A DNA stretch of 64,000 nucleotides from Streptomyces sp. CoH27 (lineage in GTDB: Bacteria > Actinomycetota > Actinomycetes > Streptomycetales > Streptomycetaceae): NCBI RefSeq assembly GCF_020181035.1, contig NZ_JAIQYY010000008.1, positions 116,801 through 180,800 of the forward strand. The letters are read 5' to 3'. Shown here piece after piece: positions 18,141 through 26,699 of this stretch. The notes under the pieces were generated by a model, which saw only the letters and a program-made list of their open reading frames with translations, was not told the DNA's origin and did not search any database. Each line of letters opens with the position of its first letter. Within the stretch, counting starts at the first letter, position 1. The position numbers were made by a program, and so were the translations under genes.

Positions 18141-18302
18141 GGGTCCTCCAGCACCTTGCTATCGAGCGGTCGTCCCTCGGGCATCTCGGCTTGCGGCCCC
18201 CGGGACGCTTCGCCAGCCGCGATGGCATTCAATCACTTACCGGCAGGCGTGCACGACGCCTTGGCCCCATTGTCCGTCACGCCAGTGACACACTCGGTGC
18301 CG

Positions 18303-20990
18303 ATGGCCAAGAATCACCGATCCGATCGATCCCCGGCGGACCCGGCATCCCGCCCGTCTCCGAGCGCGGTCCTGGACCGGCTCGCCTCCGGGCCGAGCCG
18401 GGCTGCGCGCATCACTCATACGGAGCACTTGCCCCCGCGCGCGGGCCGCCATGCCGTCTGGCCTGACCGGATTCGGTCCGAGGTGATCGCGGCCGTGCAG
18501 GAGTGCGGCATCGAGCACCCCTGGGCGCACCAGGCGCTGGCCGCCGAGCACGCCCTGGACGGCGACTCGGTGGTGGTCGCCACCGGCACCGCCTCCGGCA
18601 AGTCCCTCGCGTACCTCGTGCCCGTCCTGTCCGCCCTCCTGGAGGGCTCCGAGGCGCCCACCCAATGGACGCAGCAGCGCGAAGCGCTTCCACGGGGCGG
18701 TGGCGGGCGACGGGTGGGCGGGCGTGGCGCCACCGCGCTCTACCTCGCCCCGACCAAGGCACTCGCGGCGGACCAGTGCCGGTCGGTGAAGGAACTTTCA
18801 CAACCCCTCGGCAACGCCGTACGCCCGGCCGTGTACGACGGTGACACCCCGGTCGAGCAACGGGAGTGGATCCGCCAGTACGCCAACTACGTCCTGACCA
18901 ACCCCGACATGCTGCACCGCGGGATACTCCCCTCCCATCCGCGCTGGTCCTCCTTCCTGAAGGCGCTCAAGTACGTCGTCGTCGACGAGTGCCACACCTA
19001 CCGGGGCGTCTTCGGCTCGCACGTCGCCCAGGTACTGCGCCGCCTGCGCCGCCTGTGCGCCCGCTACGGCTCCTCGCCCGTCTTCCTGCTGGCCTCGGCG
19101 ACCGCCGCCGAGCCGTCCGTCGCCGCCCGCCGGCTGACCGGTCTGCCGGTGGTCGAGGTCGCAGACGACGCCTCCCCGCGCGGGGAACTCGTCTTCGCTC
19201 TGTGGGAGCCCCCGCTCACCGACCTGCACGGCGAGAAGGGCGCCCCCGTCCGGCGTACCGCCACCGCTGAGACCGCCGACCTGCTGACCGACCTGACCGT
19301 GCAGGGCGTGCGCTCGGTCGCCTTCGTACGGTCCCGGCGCGGCGCCGAGCTGATCTCGGTCATCGCCCAGGAGCGGCTGGCCGAGGTCGACCGCTCCCTG
19401 GTCCGGCGGGTCGCGGCCTACCGGGGCGGCTACCTCCCCGAGGAGCGGCGCGCCCTGGAACGCGCCCTGCACTCCGGCGAACTCCTCGGCCTCGCCGCCA
19501 CGACGGCCCTGGAGCTGGGCGTGGACGTCTCCGGCCTGGACGCGGTGGTGATCGCCGGCTATCCGGGTACGCGCGCGTCCCTGTGGCAGCAGGCGGGCCG
19601 CGCGGGCCGCTCCGGACAGGGCGCCCTGGCGGTCCTGGTCGCCCGCGACGATCCGCTGGACACCTTTCTGGTCCACCACCCGGAGGCCCTGTTCGACCAA
19701 CCGGTGGAATCGACGGTCCTCGACCCCGACAACCCCTACGTCCTCGCCCCGCACCTGTGCGCCGCCGCCGCGGAACTGCCGCTCACCGAGGAGGACCTGG
19801 ACCTCTTCGGCCCCGCCTGCGCGGATGTGCTGCCGCAGCTGGAGGCCGCGAAGCTGCTGCGCAGACGGACCAGGGCCTGGCACTGGACCCGCCGGGAGCG
19901 GGCCGCCGACCTGACCGACATCCGCGGCGCGGGCGGCAGCCCCGTGCAGGTCGTGGAGGCCGGCACCGGCCGCCTGCTGGGCACGGTCGACGCGGCCGCC
20001 GCGCACGCCACGGTCCACGAGGGCGCGGTCCATCTGCACCAGGGCCGCACGTATCTGGTGCGCTCGCTCGACCTGGAGGACTCGGTCGCCCTGGTCGAGC
20101 AGGCCGATCCGCCGTACTCCACGGTCGCCCGCGACACCACCTCGATCTCCGTCCTGGAGACGGACACCGAGATCCCCTGGGGCTCCGGCCGCCTGTGCTA
20201 CGGCTCCGTAGAAGTCACCAACCAGGTGGTCTCCTTCCTCCGCAGACGCCTGATCACCGGTGAAGTGCTCGGCGAGACCAAACTCGACCTCCCTCCGCGC
20301 ACACTGCGCACGCGCGCGGTGTGGTGGACGGTCACCGAGGACCAGCTGGACGAGGCCCGGATCAACCCGGAGATCCTCGGCGGCTCCCTGCACGCCGCCG
20401 AACACGCCTCGATCGGCATGCTCCCCCTGTTCGCCACCTGCGACCGCTGGGACATCGGGGGCGTGTCCGTCCCCCTCCACCCCGACACCCTCCTTCCGAC
20501 GGTCTTCGTCTACGACGGCCACCCCGGCGGCGCGGGCTTCGCCGAGCGCGCCTTCCACACCGCCCGCACCTGGCTCACCGCCACCCGCGAGGCCATCGCC
20601 TCCTGCGAGTGCGAGGCCGGCTGCCCGTCCTGCATCCAGTCCCCCAAGTGCGGCAACGGCAACGACCCGTTGCACAAGCGGGGCGCGGTCCGCCTCCTCA
20701 CGGTGCTGCTGCGGGGAGCGCCGGACGAGAAGCCCGGGGAGGGATCGACTGCGGGGACGCAGGGGGAGCCTGGGCAGACGTCCGTGGTGGGGCCGCAGGA
20801 GAAGCCTGAGCAGGCGTCCTTGGCGGGGCCGCAGAAGGAGCCTGAGCAGGCGTCCTCGGCGGGGCCACAGAAGGAGCCTGAGCAGCCGCCGGAGGAGCCT
20901 AAGCAGACGTCGGAGGGGCCTGAGCAGACGTCGGCGGTGGCGCCGCAGGAGGAGTCGGCAGCGGCATCGCAGGGCCCGCTCTCGACCTGA
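18303..20990 (+). CDS. DECH-box helicase with DUF1998 cysteine cluster (YprA/MrfA-like)
   Basis: A superfamily 2 helicase related to Bacillus MrfA (YprA), which acts in mitomycin-type damage repair. The 895-residue protein has motif I TGTASGKSLAY (about residue 100), motif II VVDECHTYRG, motif VI QQAGRAGRSGQ, and a C-terminal DUF1998 domain with the cysteine cluster CECEAGCPSCI and the PKCGNGN motif. Between motif I and the next conserved block is a Gly/Arg-rich insert (RGGGGRRVGGRG). The last 80 residues are low complexity with three 12-residue repeats. The ATG at 18303 lacks a clear ribosome-binding site, and in-frame GTG codons just upstream are alternatives. Its 3' end overlaps the convergent TadG-like gene by 92 bases. 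Confidence 0.9.
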   Translation: MAKNHRSDRSPADPASRPSPSAVLDRLASGPSRAARITHTEHLPPRAGRHAVWPDRIRSEVIAAVQECGIEHPWAHQALAAEHALDGDSVVVATGTASGKSLAYLVPVLSALLEGSEAPTQWTQQREALPRGGGGRRVGGRGATALYLAPTKALAADQCRSVKELSQPLGNAVRPAVYDGDTPVEQREWIRQYANYVLTNPDMLHRGILPSHPRWSSFLKALKYVVVDECHTYRGVFGSHVAQVLRRLRRLCARYGSSPVFLLASATAAEPSVAARRLTGLPVVEVADDASPRGELVFALWEPPLTDLHGEKGAPVRRTATAETADLLTDLTVQGVRSVAFVRSRRGAELISVIAQERLAEVDRSLVRRVAAYRGGYLPEERRALERALHSGELLGLAATTALELGVDVSGLDAVVIAGYPGTRASLWQQAGRAGRSGQGALAVLVARDDPLDTFLVHHPEALFDQPVESTVLDPDNPYVLAPHLCAAAAELPLTEEDLDLFGPACADVLPQLEAAKLLRRRTRAWHWTRRERAADLTDIRGAGGSPVQVVEAGTGRLLGTVDAAAAHATVHEGAVHLHQGRTYLVRSLDLEDSVALVEQADPPYSTVARDTTSISVLETDTEIPWGSGRLCYGSVEVTNQVVSFLRRRLITGEVLGETKLDLPPRTLRTRAVWWTVTEDQLDEARINPEILGGSLHAAEHASIGMLPLFATCDRWDIGGVSVPLHPDTLLPTVFVYDGHPGGAGFAERAFHTARTWLTATREAIASCECEAGCPSCIQSPKCGNGNDPLHKRGAVRLLTVLLRGAPDEKPGEGSTAGTQGEPGQTSVVGPQEKPEQASLAGPQKEPEQASSAGPQKEPEQPPEEPKQTSEGPEQTSAVAPQEESAAASQGPLST
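20781..20888 (+). repeat. Three 36-bp tandem repeats in the helicase 3' end
   Basis: Three consecutive 36-bp units (20781-20816, 20817-20852, 20853-20888) encode a 12-residue repeat of the form S-x-A-GPQKEPEQA. Fainter PEQTS-type units continue to about 20,940. The array lies just before the stop and next to the stop of the opposing gene. Confidence 0.9.
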
Positions 20991-21507
20991 CCTCCGCCGT
21001 GAACGGTCCGCTTCCCGACGCCACCGTCACGTCCGAGGTCTCGCCCACGATCGCGCACCGCACCAGCCGTACCCCCTGGGCCGCCGCCACCCGCTCGGCC
21101 CGGGCGCAGGCCGCCGCCCCGCCCTCGGCCCAGTGGTCCGCCGCCGCGAGCGCCGCCAGATCCGCGCCGCCGGCAGCACGATGCCGGACGACGACGGCGT
21201 GCCCGAGCGCGAGCACGGCACCGAACACCGCGCACAGCAGGGCGATCACCCCGAGGCTCCACACCGTGGCGGACCCCCGATCCCGACCGGAACACGGCCG
21301 ACCTCGCCCCTGTCCCGGCGCCGGCTCCCGCTCCCTTGCCCTCTCCGCCCTCCCCGCCGCCTCTAGCCTCCCCGCCGCCTCCGGCCTCCCCGCCGCCTCC
21401 AGTTTCCTTGCCGCCTCCGGCTCACAGCCCGCCCGGCCAGGGAGGCCGATCCGCCGCCTGCCGTACGCGCGCGTGGGACCGCAGACCGGCTCGTCCCCCT
21501 CTCTCAC
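20899..21507 (-). CDS. TadG/Rv3654c-like pilus-assembly (TadE-type) membrane protein
   Basis: A minor-pilin or assembly protein of the Flp/Tad secretion cluster. The GTG at 21507 overlaps the TadE stop (GTGA) and has GAGGAGGGGCC upstream, which fixes the start. The 202 residues begin with an Ala/Glu/Arg-rich low-complexity segment encoded by 18-bp DNA repeats (about 21,350-21,420). The family core follows: RGSATVWSLGVIALL, a single membrane helix, then HRAAGGADLAALAAADHW and a cysteine pair (AACARAE, LVRCAIVG). The 3' end is proline-rich and overlaps the convergent helicase. This family is known from the helicase/secretion neighbourhood of actinobacteria. Confidence 0.82.
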   Translation of the reverse strand: MREGDEPVCGPTRAYGRRRIGLPGRAGCEPEAARKLEAAGRPEAAGRLEAAGRAERAREREPAPGQGRGRPCSGRDRGSATVWSLGVIALLCAVFGAVLALGHAVVVRHRAAGGADLAALAAADHWAEGGAAACARAERVAAAQGVRLVRCAIVGETSDVTVASGSGPFTAEVRSRAGPAMPLPTPPAAPPPTSAQAPPTSA

Positions 21508-21878
21508 GGCCCCTCCTCCCTCGCTCCCACCGTCTCCTCGGCCAGCGCCACGGCCTGTTCGCGGACCTCGAAGGGCAGCCCGCTCAGCACCGGCGGCCTG
21601 GCCGTCACCGTGACCCGGACCTGGTCGCCCGCGCGCTCCACGGTCACGCGTGCGCCGCGCGGCGCCGCATCCCGGGTCACCGTCACCACCGCGTCGGCCG
21701 GGTCCTGCCGGGCGGCGGCCCGGGCGCCGGTGCGGGCCGCGTCCACGCACTGGATCTGCGCCGCCACCACGAGCAGCCCCCAGACCAGCGCCATCGTGAA
21801 CGCCACCAGCACACACAGCACCACGGCCGTCTCCGCGGTCACGAACCCCCGGTCCGCCCCTCGCTCACATCCGCGCAC
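21504..21878 (-). CDS. TadE-like pseudopilin/assembly protein
   Basis: A 124-residue protein with the TadE signature: RGFVTAETAVVLCVLVAFTM, an N-terminal membrane helix preceded by a glycine/phenylalanine processing-like site and carrying glutamate at position +5 of the hydrophobic segment. AARTGARAAARQD follows and then a small beta-rich C-terminal domain. The GTG start overlaps the end of the pilin gene by 14 bases, and its stop overlaps the next gene, so translation is coupled through the cluster. Confidence 0.85.
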   Translation of the reverse strand: MRGCERGADRGFVTAETAVVLCVLVAFTMALVWGLLVVAAQIQCVDAARTGARAAARQDPADAVVTVTRDAAPRGARVTVERAGDQVRVTVTARPPVLSGLPFEVREQAVALAEETVGAREEGP

Positions 21879-22071
21879 TGAGGGCCCTCTTCACGATGTC
21901 CTGGAGCTCCGCCCGGACCTCGCCGCTGGTGACGACCTCGTAGAGCAGCAACGCGAATCCGACGGCCGCGATGATCCCCATCGCGTACTCCGACGTCACC
22001 ATGCCGGCGTCCTTCCGGCACCTGCCCCGCAGCCGTACCGCCGCCGCGACTTCCTTGATCTTCCTGTTCAT
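21865..22071 (-). CDS. Flp-like pilin precursor (DUF4244)
   Basis: The likely major subunit of the Tad-type pilus. I place the start at the second ATG (MNRKIKEV), which has GGGGG at correct spacing, giving 68 residues. The prepilin-like motif GMVTSEYAMGIIAAVG contains the glutamate at +5 found in Flp and DUF4244 pilins, followed by one membrane helix and a short amphipathic tail (RAELQDIVKRALSARM). The basic leader suggests processing after the KDAG segment. No dedicated prepilin peptidase gene (TadV/CpaA) is visible in the cluster. Confidence 0.87.
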   Translation of the reverse strand: MNRKIKEVAAAVRLRGRCRKDAGMVTSEYAMGIIAAVGFALLLYEVVTSGEVRAELQDIVKRALSARM

Positions 22072-22146
22072 TCCAACCCCCGTGAGGTTCAGGTCATTTG
22101 TGCTCATGCGCGTGGACTCACTTGCTCGTGTTCGCCGCTGTAGAAC

Positions 22147-22926
22147 TCACCCGCCTCCCCTCACCCCGCCCGCGAGTCCGATCACGACGGGGAGCACCCC
22201 GACCGCGATGAAGGCCGGCAGGAAGCACAGACCGACGGGCGCGGAGATCAGTACGGCGGCGCGCCGGGCCCGGGCCGTCGCCGTGCGGGCCCACTGCGCA
22301 CGGGCGTCCGAGGCGAGCCGGGCAGCGGGGCCCGCCGCGGGCAGCCCGGACTCGTCGGCCCGCTCCAGCAGCCGCGCCAGCGCTCCCGCACCGGGCAACG
22401 CGGCCAACCGGCGCCAGGCGTCCGCCGGTTCACCACCGAGCCGCACCTCCGCCGCGCCCCGCGCCAGCGCCTGGCCGACGGACCCGCCGAGCGCCTCCCC
22501 CACCGCCTGGGCAGCGATCACCGGTCCGGCGCCGGCCGCGATGCAGGCGGCCAGCAGATCGGCAGCGAGCGGCAGTTGCTGTGCGGCCGCGGCGGTGTCC
22601 ACCCGCTCCGCCGAACCGGCCGCCGTCTGCCGGCTCCGCCATCGCCACAGCCCGGCACCGACGACCAGCCCCAGGACGACACCGGTCGGGCCACCGACCA
22701 GCACCCACACGCCACACCCGGCCCCGGCCGGCGGCAGCCACCGCCACAACGCGCCGACGACCTCGAACGACCGCCTCGACCCCGGTGCGTCCAGCGCCAG
22801 CAACTCGGCCACCCGCCGCCGCGCCCGACTACGCCGCCGCACCAACTCCAGCCACCGAACCCCCCAGCCGAGTCCCAGCACCACGACGACGACCATCCCC
22901 ACCCTGTGGACAACTTCCCCGCTCAT
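22147..22926 (-). CDS. tadC: TadC-like inner-membrane platform protein (T2SSF domain)
   Basis: One of two polytopic platform proteins that anchor the Tad pilus motor. The 259-residue protein starts at MSGEVVHRV (GGAG upstream). It has an N-terminal membrane segment, a cytoplasmic basic region, two central hydrophobic segments, the type II secretion F domain (LPLAADLLAACIAAGAGPV through LARLLERADESGLPAAG) and C-terminal membrane helices (LCFLPAFIAVGVLPVVIGLA). It follows tadB with about 100 bases between. Confidence 0.86.
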   Translation of the reverse strand: MSGEVVHRVGMVVVVVLGLGWGVRWLELVRRRSRARRRVAELLALDAPGSRRSFEVVGALWRWLPPAGAGCGVWVLVGGPTGVVLGLVVGAGLWRWRSRQTAAGSAERVDTAAAAQQLPLAADLLAACIAAGAGPVIAAQAVGEALGGSVGQALARGAAEVRLGGEPADAWRRLAALPGAGALARLLERADESGLPAAGPAARLASDARAQWARTATARARRAAVLISAPVGLCFLPAFIAVGVLPVVIGLAGGVRGGG

Positions 22927-23024
22927 ACCGCCCGTTCTCCTCGCCCGTTTCCGCACTGCCCACCAGCACCGGCTCACTCCGCACCCCGCCCATACGCCCC
23001 GCTCACACTGCCTCCTTCCGCCCC

Positions 23025-23897
23025 TCACGCCGCCTCCGCACCCCGCACGATCCGCACCGCCCACCCCATCCCGGCCGCCTCGAAGGCCACGCCCACCGCG
23101 AGGCAGCCCAGTCCTGCGCCGGTGTGCAGAAGTACGTGGAGCGGGGCGGCGCCCATGGCCGTGCCGAGGAGGAGACCGAGGGCGGGCAGGGCGGCGAGCA
23201 GGACCGCCGTGGCCCGGGCTCCGGCCAGCTGGGCACGCAGGTCGGCGCGTTGGTCCCGTTCAGCGCGCAGTGCCGTGTCCAGCCGGTCCAGGCCGGCCGC
23301 GAGTCCGGCGCCCTGGTGCACGGCCACCCGCCAGCACGCGGCCAGTCCGAGCAGCCCCTCGGCACCCGGTTGCCGAGCGGCCGCGGCGAGCGCTGCGGGC
23401 ACGTCCCCGCCGAACCGCGCCGCCGCGACGACGGCCGCCTGTGCGTCCCCGAGCCCGCCCGTGTCCCACGCGGCCCGGGGCAGCGCCTCACCCGGCTGCC
23501 GTCCGGCGCGCACCTCCCCGGCGAGGGACCCGCACAGGGCGATCACCGCGTCCGCCCGTCGCTCCCGGTCCCGCCGGGCCTGCCGGGCCAGCCGCACCCG
23601 GCGCAGCACCGGCACCCCGGCCACCCCCGCGACGACCGGAATCACCGAGGTGCCCAGCACCGCGAGCAGCAGCCCGGCCGCGAGCGCACACCACTCAGCA
23701 CCCAACCGGCCACGCAGTCGCCGCAGTTCCGCGCTCACCTGTTCCCAGGAGGTCGGTCCGGTCGGCACCACTCCGCCGCCCGCGAGCAGCAGCCGCGCAC
23801 GCCGCATCCCGTGATGCCGCCCGCCCTGCAGCCAGACCAGCGCCCCGAGACAGACCAGCGCCGCACCCAGAGACGTCTCACCGACCCCACTGATCAC
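23025..23897 (-). CDS. tadB: TadB-like inner-membrane platform protein (T2SSF domain)
   Basis: The partner platform protein, 290 residues from the GTG at 23897. That codon is preferred because GGGAGAGG lies about eight bases upstream, while the GTG three codons earlier is too close to it. It has N-terminal membrane helices (GAALVCLGALVWLQ), a central pair (CALAAGLLLAVLG), the F-domain helices (ADAVIALCGSLAGEVRAGRQ, GLLGLAACWRVAVHQGAGLA) and two C-terminal membrane helices. Its ribosome-binding site is one unit of a 13-bp repeat array that fills the gap from tadA. Confidence 0.86.
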   Translation of the reverse strand: MISGVGETSLGAALVCLGALVWLQGGRHHGMRRARLLLAGGGVVPTGPTSWEQVSAELRRLRGRLGAEWCALAAGLLLAVLGTSVIPVVAGVAGVPVLRRVRLARQARRDRERRADAVIALCGSLAGEVRAGRQPGEALPRAAWDTGGLGDAQAAVVAAARFGGDVPAALAAAARQPGAEGLLGLAACWRVAVHQGAGLAAGLDRLDTALRAERDQRADLRAQLAGARATAVLLAALPALGLLLGTAMGAAPLHVLLHTGAGLGCLAVGVAFEAAGMGWAVRIVRGAEAA

Positions 23898-23900
23898 ATC

Positions 23901-23978
23901 AGTCACCTCTCCCAGTCACCTCTCCCAGTCACCTCTCCCAGTCACCTGTTCCGGTCACCTGTCCCGCTCGCCTCTCCC
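23901..23978 (-). repeat. Six 13-bp tandem repeats carrying Shine-Dalgarno sequences
   Basis: Six head-to-tail 13-bp units occupy almost the whole tadA-tadB gap. The three units nearest tadB are identical and read GGGAGAGGTGACT on the minus strand; the other three differ at one to three positions. Each unit contains an anti-16S-like GGGAGAGG, and most contain a GTG. Because 13 is not a multiple of three, successive GTGs fall in different frames. Confidence 0.93.
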
Positions 23979-23987
23979 CCTCGGCCC

Positions 23988-25178
23988 TCAGTCCTCCTCG
24001 AACTCCCCCGCTGGACCGAGCAGTTGCCGCAGCCGCTCCCAGCCCCGCTCCCGGACGAAGGCCCGCTCGCCCCAGCGCAGCGCGGGCACCGTCCGCACCA
24101 GTCCCGCACCGTCCCGCTCCAGCACATGCACCTCGGCGATCCGGCGCCGCCCGGAGCGGTCCCGTGCGAGGTGCAGGACGACGCAGAGCGCGGCCGCGAG
24201 CTGGCTGTGCAGGGCGGCCCGGTCGAGCCCCGCGGCCGTGGCCAGTGCCTCCAGCCGGGCCGGGACGTCCGCGGCGGCGTTCGCGTGGACCGTGCAACAG
24301 CCGCCCTCATGGCCGGTGTTCAGGGCCGCGAGCAGATGCACGACCTCGGGTCCGCGCACCTCGCCGACGACCAGTCGGTCGGGCCGCATCCGCAGCGCCT
24401 GCCGGACGAGGTCCTCCAGGGTGACGAGGCCGGCGCCCTCCTGGTTGGCGGGCCGGGTCTCCAGCCGGACGACGTGCGGGTGGTCCGGTCGCAGCTCGGC
24501 CGAGTCCTCGGCGAGCACGATCCGTTCGTCCGCTCCGACCAGGCCCAGCAGGGTGCTGAGCAAGGTCGTCTTGCCGCTCCCGGTGCCGCCGCTGACGAGA
24601 AAGGAAAGCCGGGCCGCCAGCAGCGCCCGCAGGATCCGGTCGCCGCCGGGCGGCACGGTGCCGGCCGCGACCAGTTCCTCCAGGGTGAACGCCCGGGGCC
24701 GTACGACCCGCAAGGACAGGCATGTGCAGCCGACGGCGACCGGGGGCAGCACCGCGTGCAGCCGGGTGCCGTCGGGCAGCCGGGCGTCCGCCCACGGCCG
24801 GGCGTCGTCCAGGCGCCGTCCGGCCACGGCGGCCAGCCGCTGCGCGAGGCGGCGTACCGCCGCCGGGTCGGGGAAGGTCACCGGGGTCAGCTCCAGGCCG
24901 CCGCCGCGGTCCACCCAGACCCGGTCCGGGGCCGAGACCAGGACGTCGGTGACGTCCGGATCGGCGAGCAGCGGCTCCAGCGGGCCGCTGCCGACCAGTT
25001 CGCTGCGCAGGTGTGCGGCCGCGCCGAGGACTTCGGCGTCACCGAGCACCCGGCCCTGTTCGCGCAGGGCCTGCGCCACGCGCGCGGGGGTGGGTTCGGC
25101 GCCGCTCTCTGCCAGCCAGCGCCGGACGCCGTCGAGCAGGGCGGCGCCGTCGGCCCGGTCGAGTCCGGGGAGCGTCAT
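23988..25178 (-). CDS. tadA: TadA-family secretion ATPase
   Basis: The motor ATPase for Flp-type pilus extrusion. The 396-residue protein has an N-terminal all-helical domain, the Walker A loop SGGTGSGKTTLL (about residue 200), the Asp box with ERIVLAEDSAEL, Walker B-like RPDRLVVGEVRG and the His box NTGHEGGCCTVHANAA. All these are typical of CpaF/TadA and VirB11-like ATPases. The ATG overlaps the upstream gene's stop (ATGA) and has GGAGGCACCCG, so the CpaE-like protein and the motor are translated together. Confidence 0.94.
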   Translation of the reverse strand: MTLPGLDRADGAALLDGVRRWLAESGAEPTPARVAQALREQGRVLGDAEVLGAAAHLRSELVGSGPLEPLLADPDVTDVLVSAPDRVWVDRGGGLELTPVTFPDPAAVRRLAQRLAAVAGRRLDDARPWADARLPDGTRLHAVLPPVAVGCTCLSLRVVRPRAFTLEELVAAGTVPPGGDRILRALLAARLSFLVSGGTGSGKTTLLSTLLGLVGADERIVLAEDSAELRPDHPHVVRLETRPANQEGAGLVTLEDLVRQALRMRPDRLVVGEVRGPEVVHLLAALNTGHEGGCCTVHANAAADVPARLEALATAAGLDRAALHSQLAAALCVVLHLARDRSGRRRIAEVHVLERDGAGLVRTVPALRWGERAFVRERGWERLRQLLGPAGEFEED

Positions 25179-26281
25179 CGGGTGCCTCCGGCCTCGACCA
25201 GCGCCCGCTCCCAGAAGGCCGTGCAGAAGCGGGCGAGCGGGCCGCGCCCGGTCGCGCCGGGCGGCTTCGCGCCGCCCTGGGGGCGCAGCAGTGCCGGCTC
25301 GACCGGGACCTCGCCGGCCAGCGGCAGACCGAGCAGCCGGGCCACCTCCGTGGCGTCCAGGCCGGGCGCGTACGGCCCGCGCACGGCCACCCGCACATCG
25401 CGTACGACCACGCCGACGGCGGACGCCACCCGCCCGGCGGCCGCGACCGCTCGCAGCTCGGCGGGGACGACGAGCAGGGCCAGGTCGAGCTGGGCGAGGG
25501 CTTCGGCGACGCCGTCGTCGAGGCGGCGGGGCAGATCGACGACGACCGTGCCGCCGCGCCGCCGGGCTGCGGCGAGCACTGCGCGCACCGCCTGGTGCGG
25601 GACGGCGACGCAGTCGCCGCGGTCCCAGCTGAGCACGCGCAGCGCGTGCAGCTCCGGCAGCGACTCCTCCAGCGCGCCGCCGCCGACCCGCCCCCGGGAG
25701 GCGGCGAAGGCGGGCCAGCGCAGCCCCTCGGCGCTCTCCCCGCCGAGGAGTACGTCGAGTCCGCCGCCGAGCGGATCGGCGTCCACGAGGAGGGTGCGCA
25801 GTCCCTCGCGCGCGGAGGTGACGGCGAGGGCACACGCGAGCGTGGACGCGCCGGCCCCGCCGCGGCCGCCGATCACCCCGACGGTGAGGGCCGGGCGGCC
25901 GACGCCCTCGGCGACGTCCGCGATGCGGTCGACCAGCCACTGCTCGCCGTCGGGCAGCATCAGGACGTGGTCGGCGCCGATCTGGACGGCTCGTTTCCAC
26001 ACCCCCGAGTCGTCCTGGTCCCGGCCGACCAGCACCACTCCGCGGCGGCGCGCGGCCCCGCCGACGCGCCGGGCGGCGTCATCGCCGACCAGCACGAGCG
26101 GGGCCGTCGCCCAGCCGTCGCCGTGGTCCGGGACGCAGGGATGGACCTCGGGTGTGGCGCCGGCGGCCGCGCACAGGCGCAGCAGGTCGTCCAGGAGTTC
26201 GGCGTCCTCGGTGACGATCAGCGGCCGGCCCGGCCGGTCCGAGGTGGCGGGCGGCGGGTCGTGGGTGACGGTTCCGGTCAC
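25175..26281 (-). CDS. CpaE/Ssd-like MinD-family ATPase (septum-site determining homologue)
   Basis: A MinD/ParA-type ATPase at the head of the tad cluster, homologous to actinobacterial Ssd (Rv3660c) and to the pilus localisation protein CpaE. The GTG at 26281 is chosen for its AAGGGGG ribosome-binding site, giving 368 residues. An N-terminal receiver-like domain (LIVTEDAELLDDLLRL to VLMLPDGEQW) precedes the ATPase domain, whose deviant P-loop GGRGGAGASTLAC lacks the usual GKT lysine. The switch region DADPLGGGLDVLLGG is present. It may position the pilus motor or influence septation; the sequence does not decide which. Confidence 0.86.
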   Translation of the reverse strand: MTGTVTHDPPPATSDRPGRPLIVTEDAELLDDLLRLCAAAGATPEVHPCVPDHGDGWATAPLVLVGDDAARRVGGAARRRGVVLVGRDQDDSGVWKRAVQIGADHVLMLPDGEQWLVDRIADVAEGVGRPALTVGVIGGRGGAGASTLACALAVTSAREGLRTLLVDADPLGGGLDVLLGGESAEGLRWPAFAASRGRVGGGALEESLPELHALRVLSWDRGDCVAVPHQAVRAVLAAARRRGGTVVVDLPRRLDDGVAEALAQLDLALLVVPAELRAVAAAGRVASAVGVVVRDVRVAVRGPYAPGLDATEVARLLGLPLAGEVPVEPALLRPQGGAKPPGATGRGPLARFCTAFWERALVEAGGTR

Positions 26282-26699
26282 GAGTGTTCCCCCTTCGCTG
26301 CGTGGGCCGCGCAGCCCCTGCGGCCCCGCGTTTCCCAAAGATGTGGAGAACCGGCAAGCAGGCCTCCATATGAACGGCCGACGGAAACCGGCCATACGCA
26401 CTCCGGCAATCGGAACCGGCCATGAACTCGCCCCGGCCGCGGTGCGCTGGAATCACGGTGCAGGGAACGGCGAAATAATGTGGATCTTGGTCGAAAACTG
26501 TGGACAACTCCGGGCCTGTGAATATCTCCATCACCCATACCGGTGACGCCTGTACCGATCCCTGTGCGACTTCCACAGAGCAGCCTGGAGATTACCGTGA
26601 GTAACGGATCATGGGCATGTCGAAGCGACGGCCGCTGCGGCGCCGGAGCGGCCGTACGGTCGCGGAAGGAAGGGGAAAGAGGGTGAAAACCCGTCCGGA
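26282..26699. promoter_or_regulatory. Upstream region of the tad cluster
   Basis: About 400 bases without a convincing gene. The part 26,460-26,580 is unusually A+T rich for this genome and is the likely promoter region of the minus-strand tad cluster. It contains a perfect DnaA-box-like TGTGGACAA at 26499-26507 and a weaker TGTGGATCT 20-odd bases away. A short plus-strand frame at 26611-26802 lacks a ribosome-binding site and overlaps the 6C RNA, so I do not call it. Confidence 0.45.

Noticed and set aside
20510..21295. A minus-strand frame with regularly spaced cysteines (CGP, CSG repeats)
   Set aside because: It is the antisense reading of the helicase 3' repeats and of the TadG-like gene in another frame; the cysteine pattern just mirrors the DNA repeat.
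23901..23978. Short direct repeats considered as a CRISPR array
   Set aside because: The 13-bp units are head to tail without spacers, and no cas genes are present.
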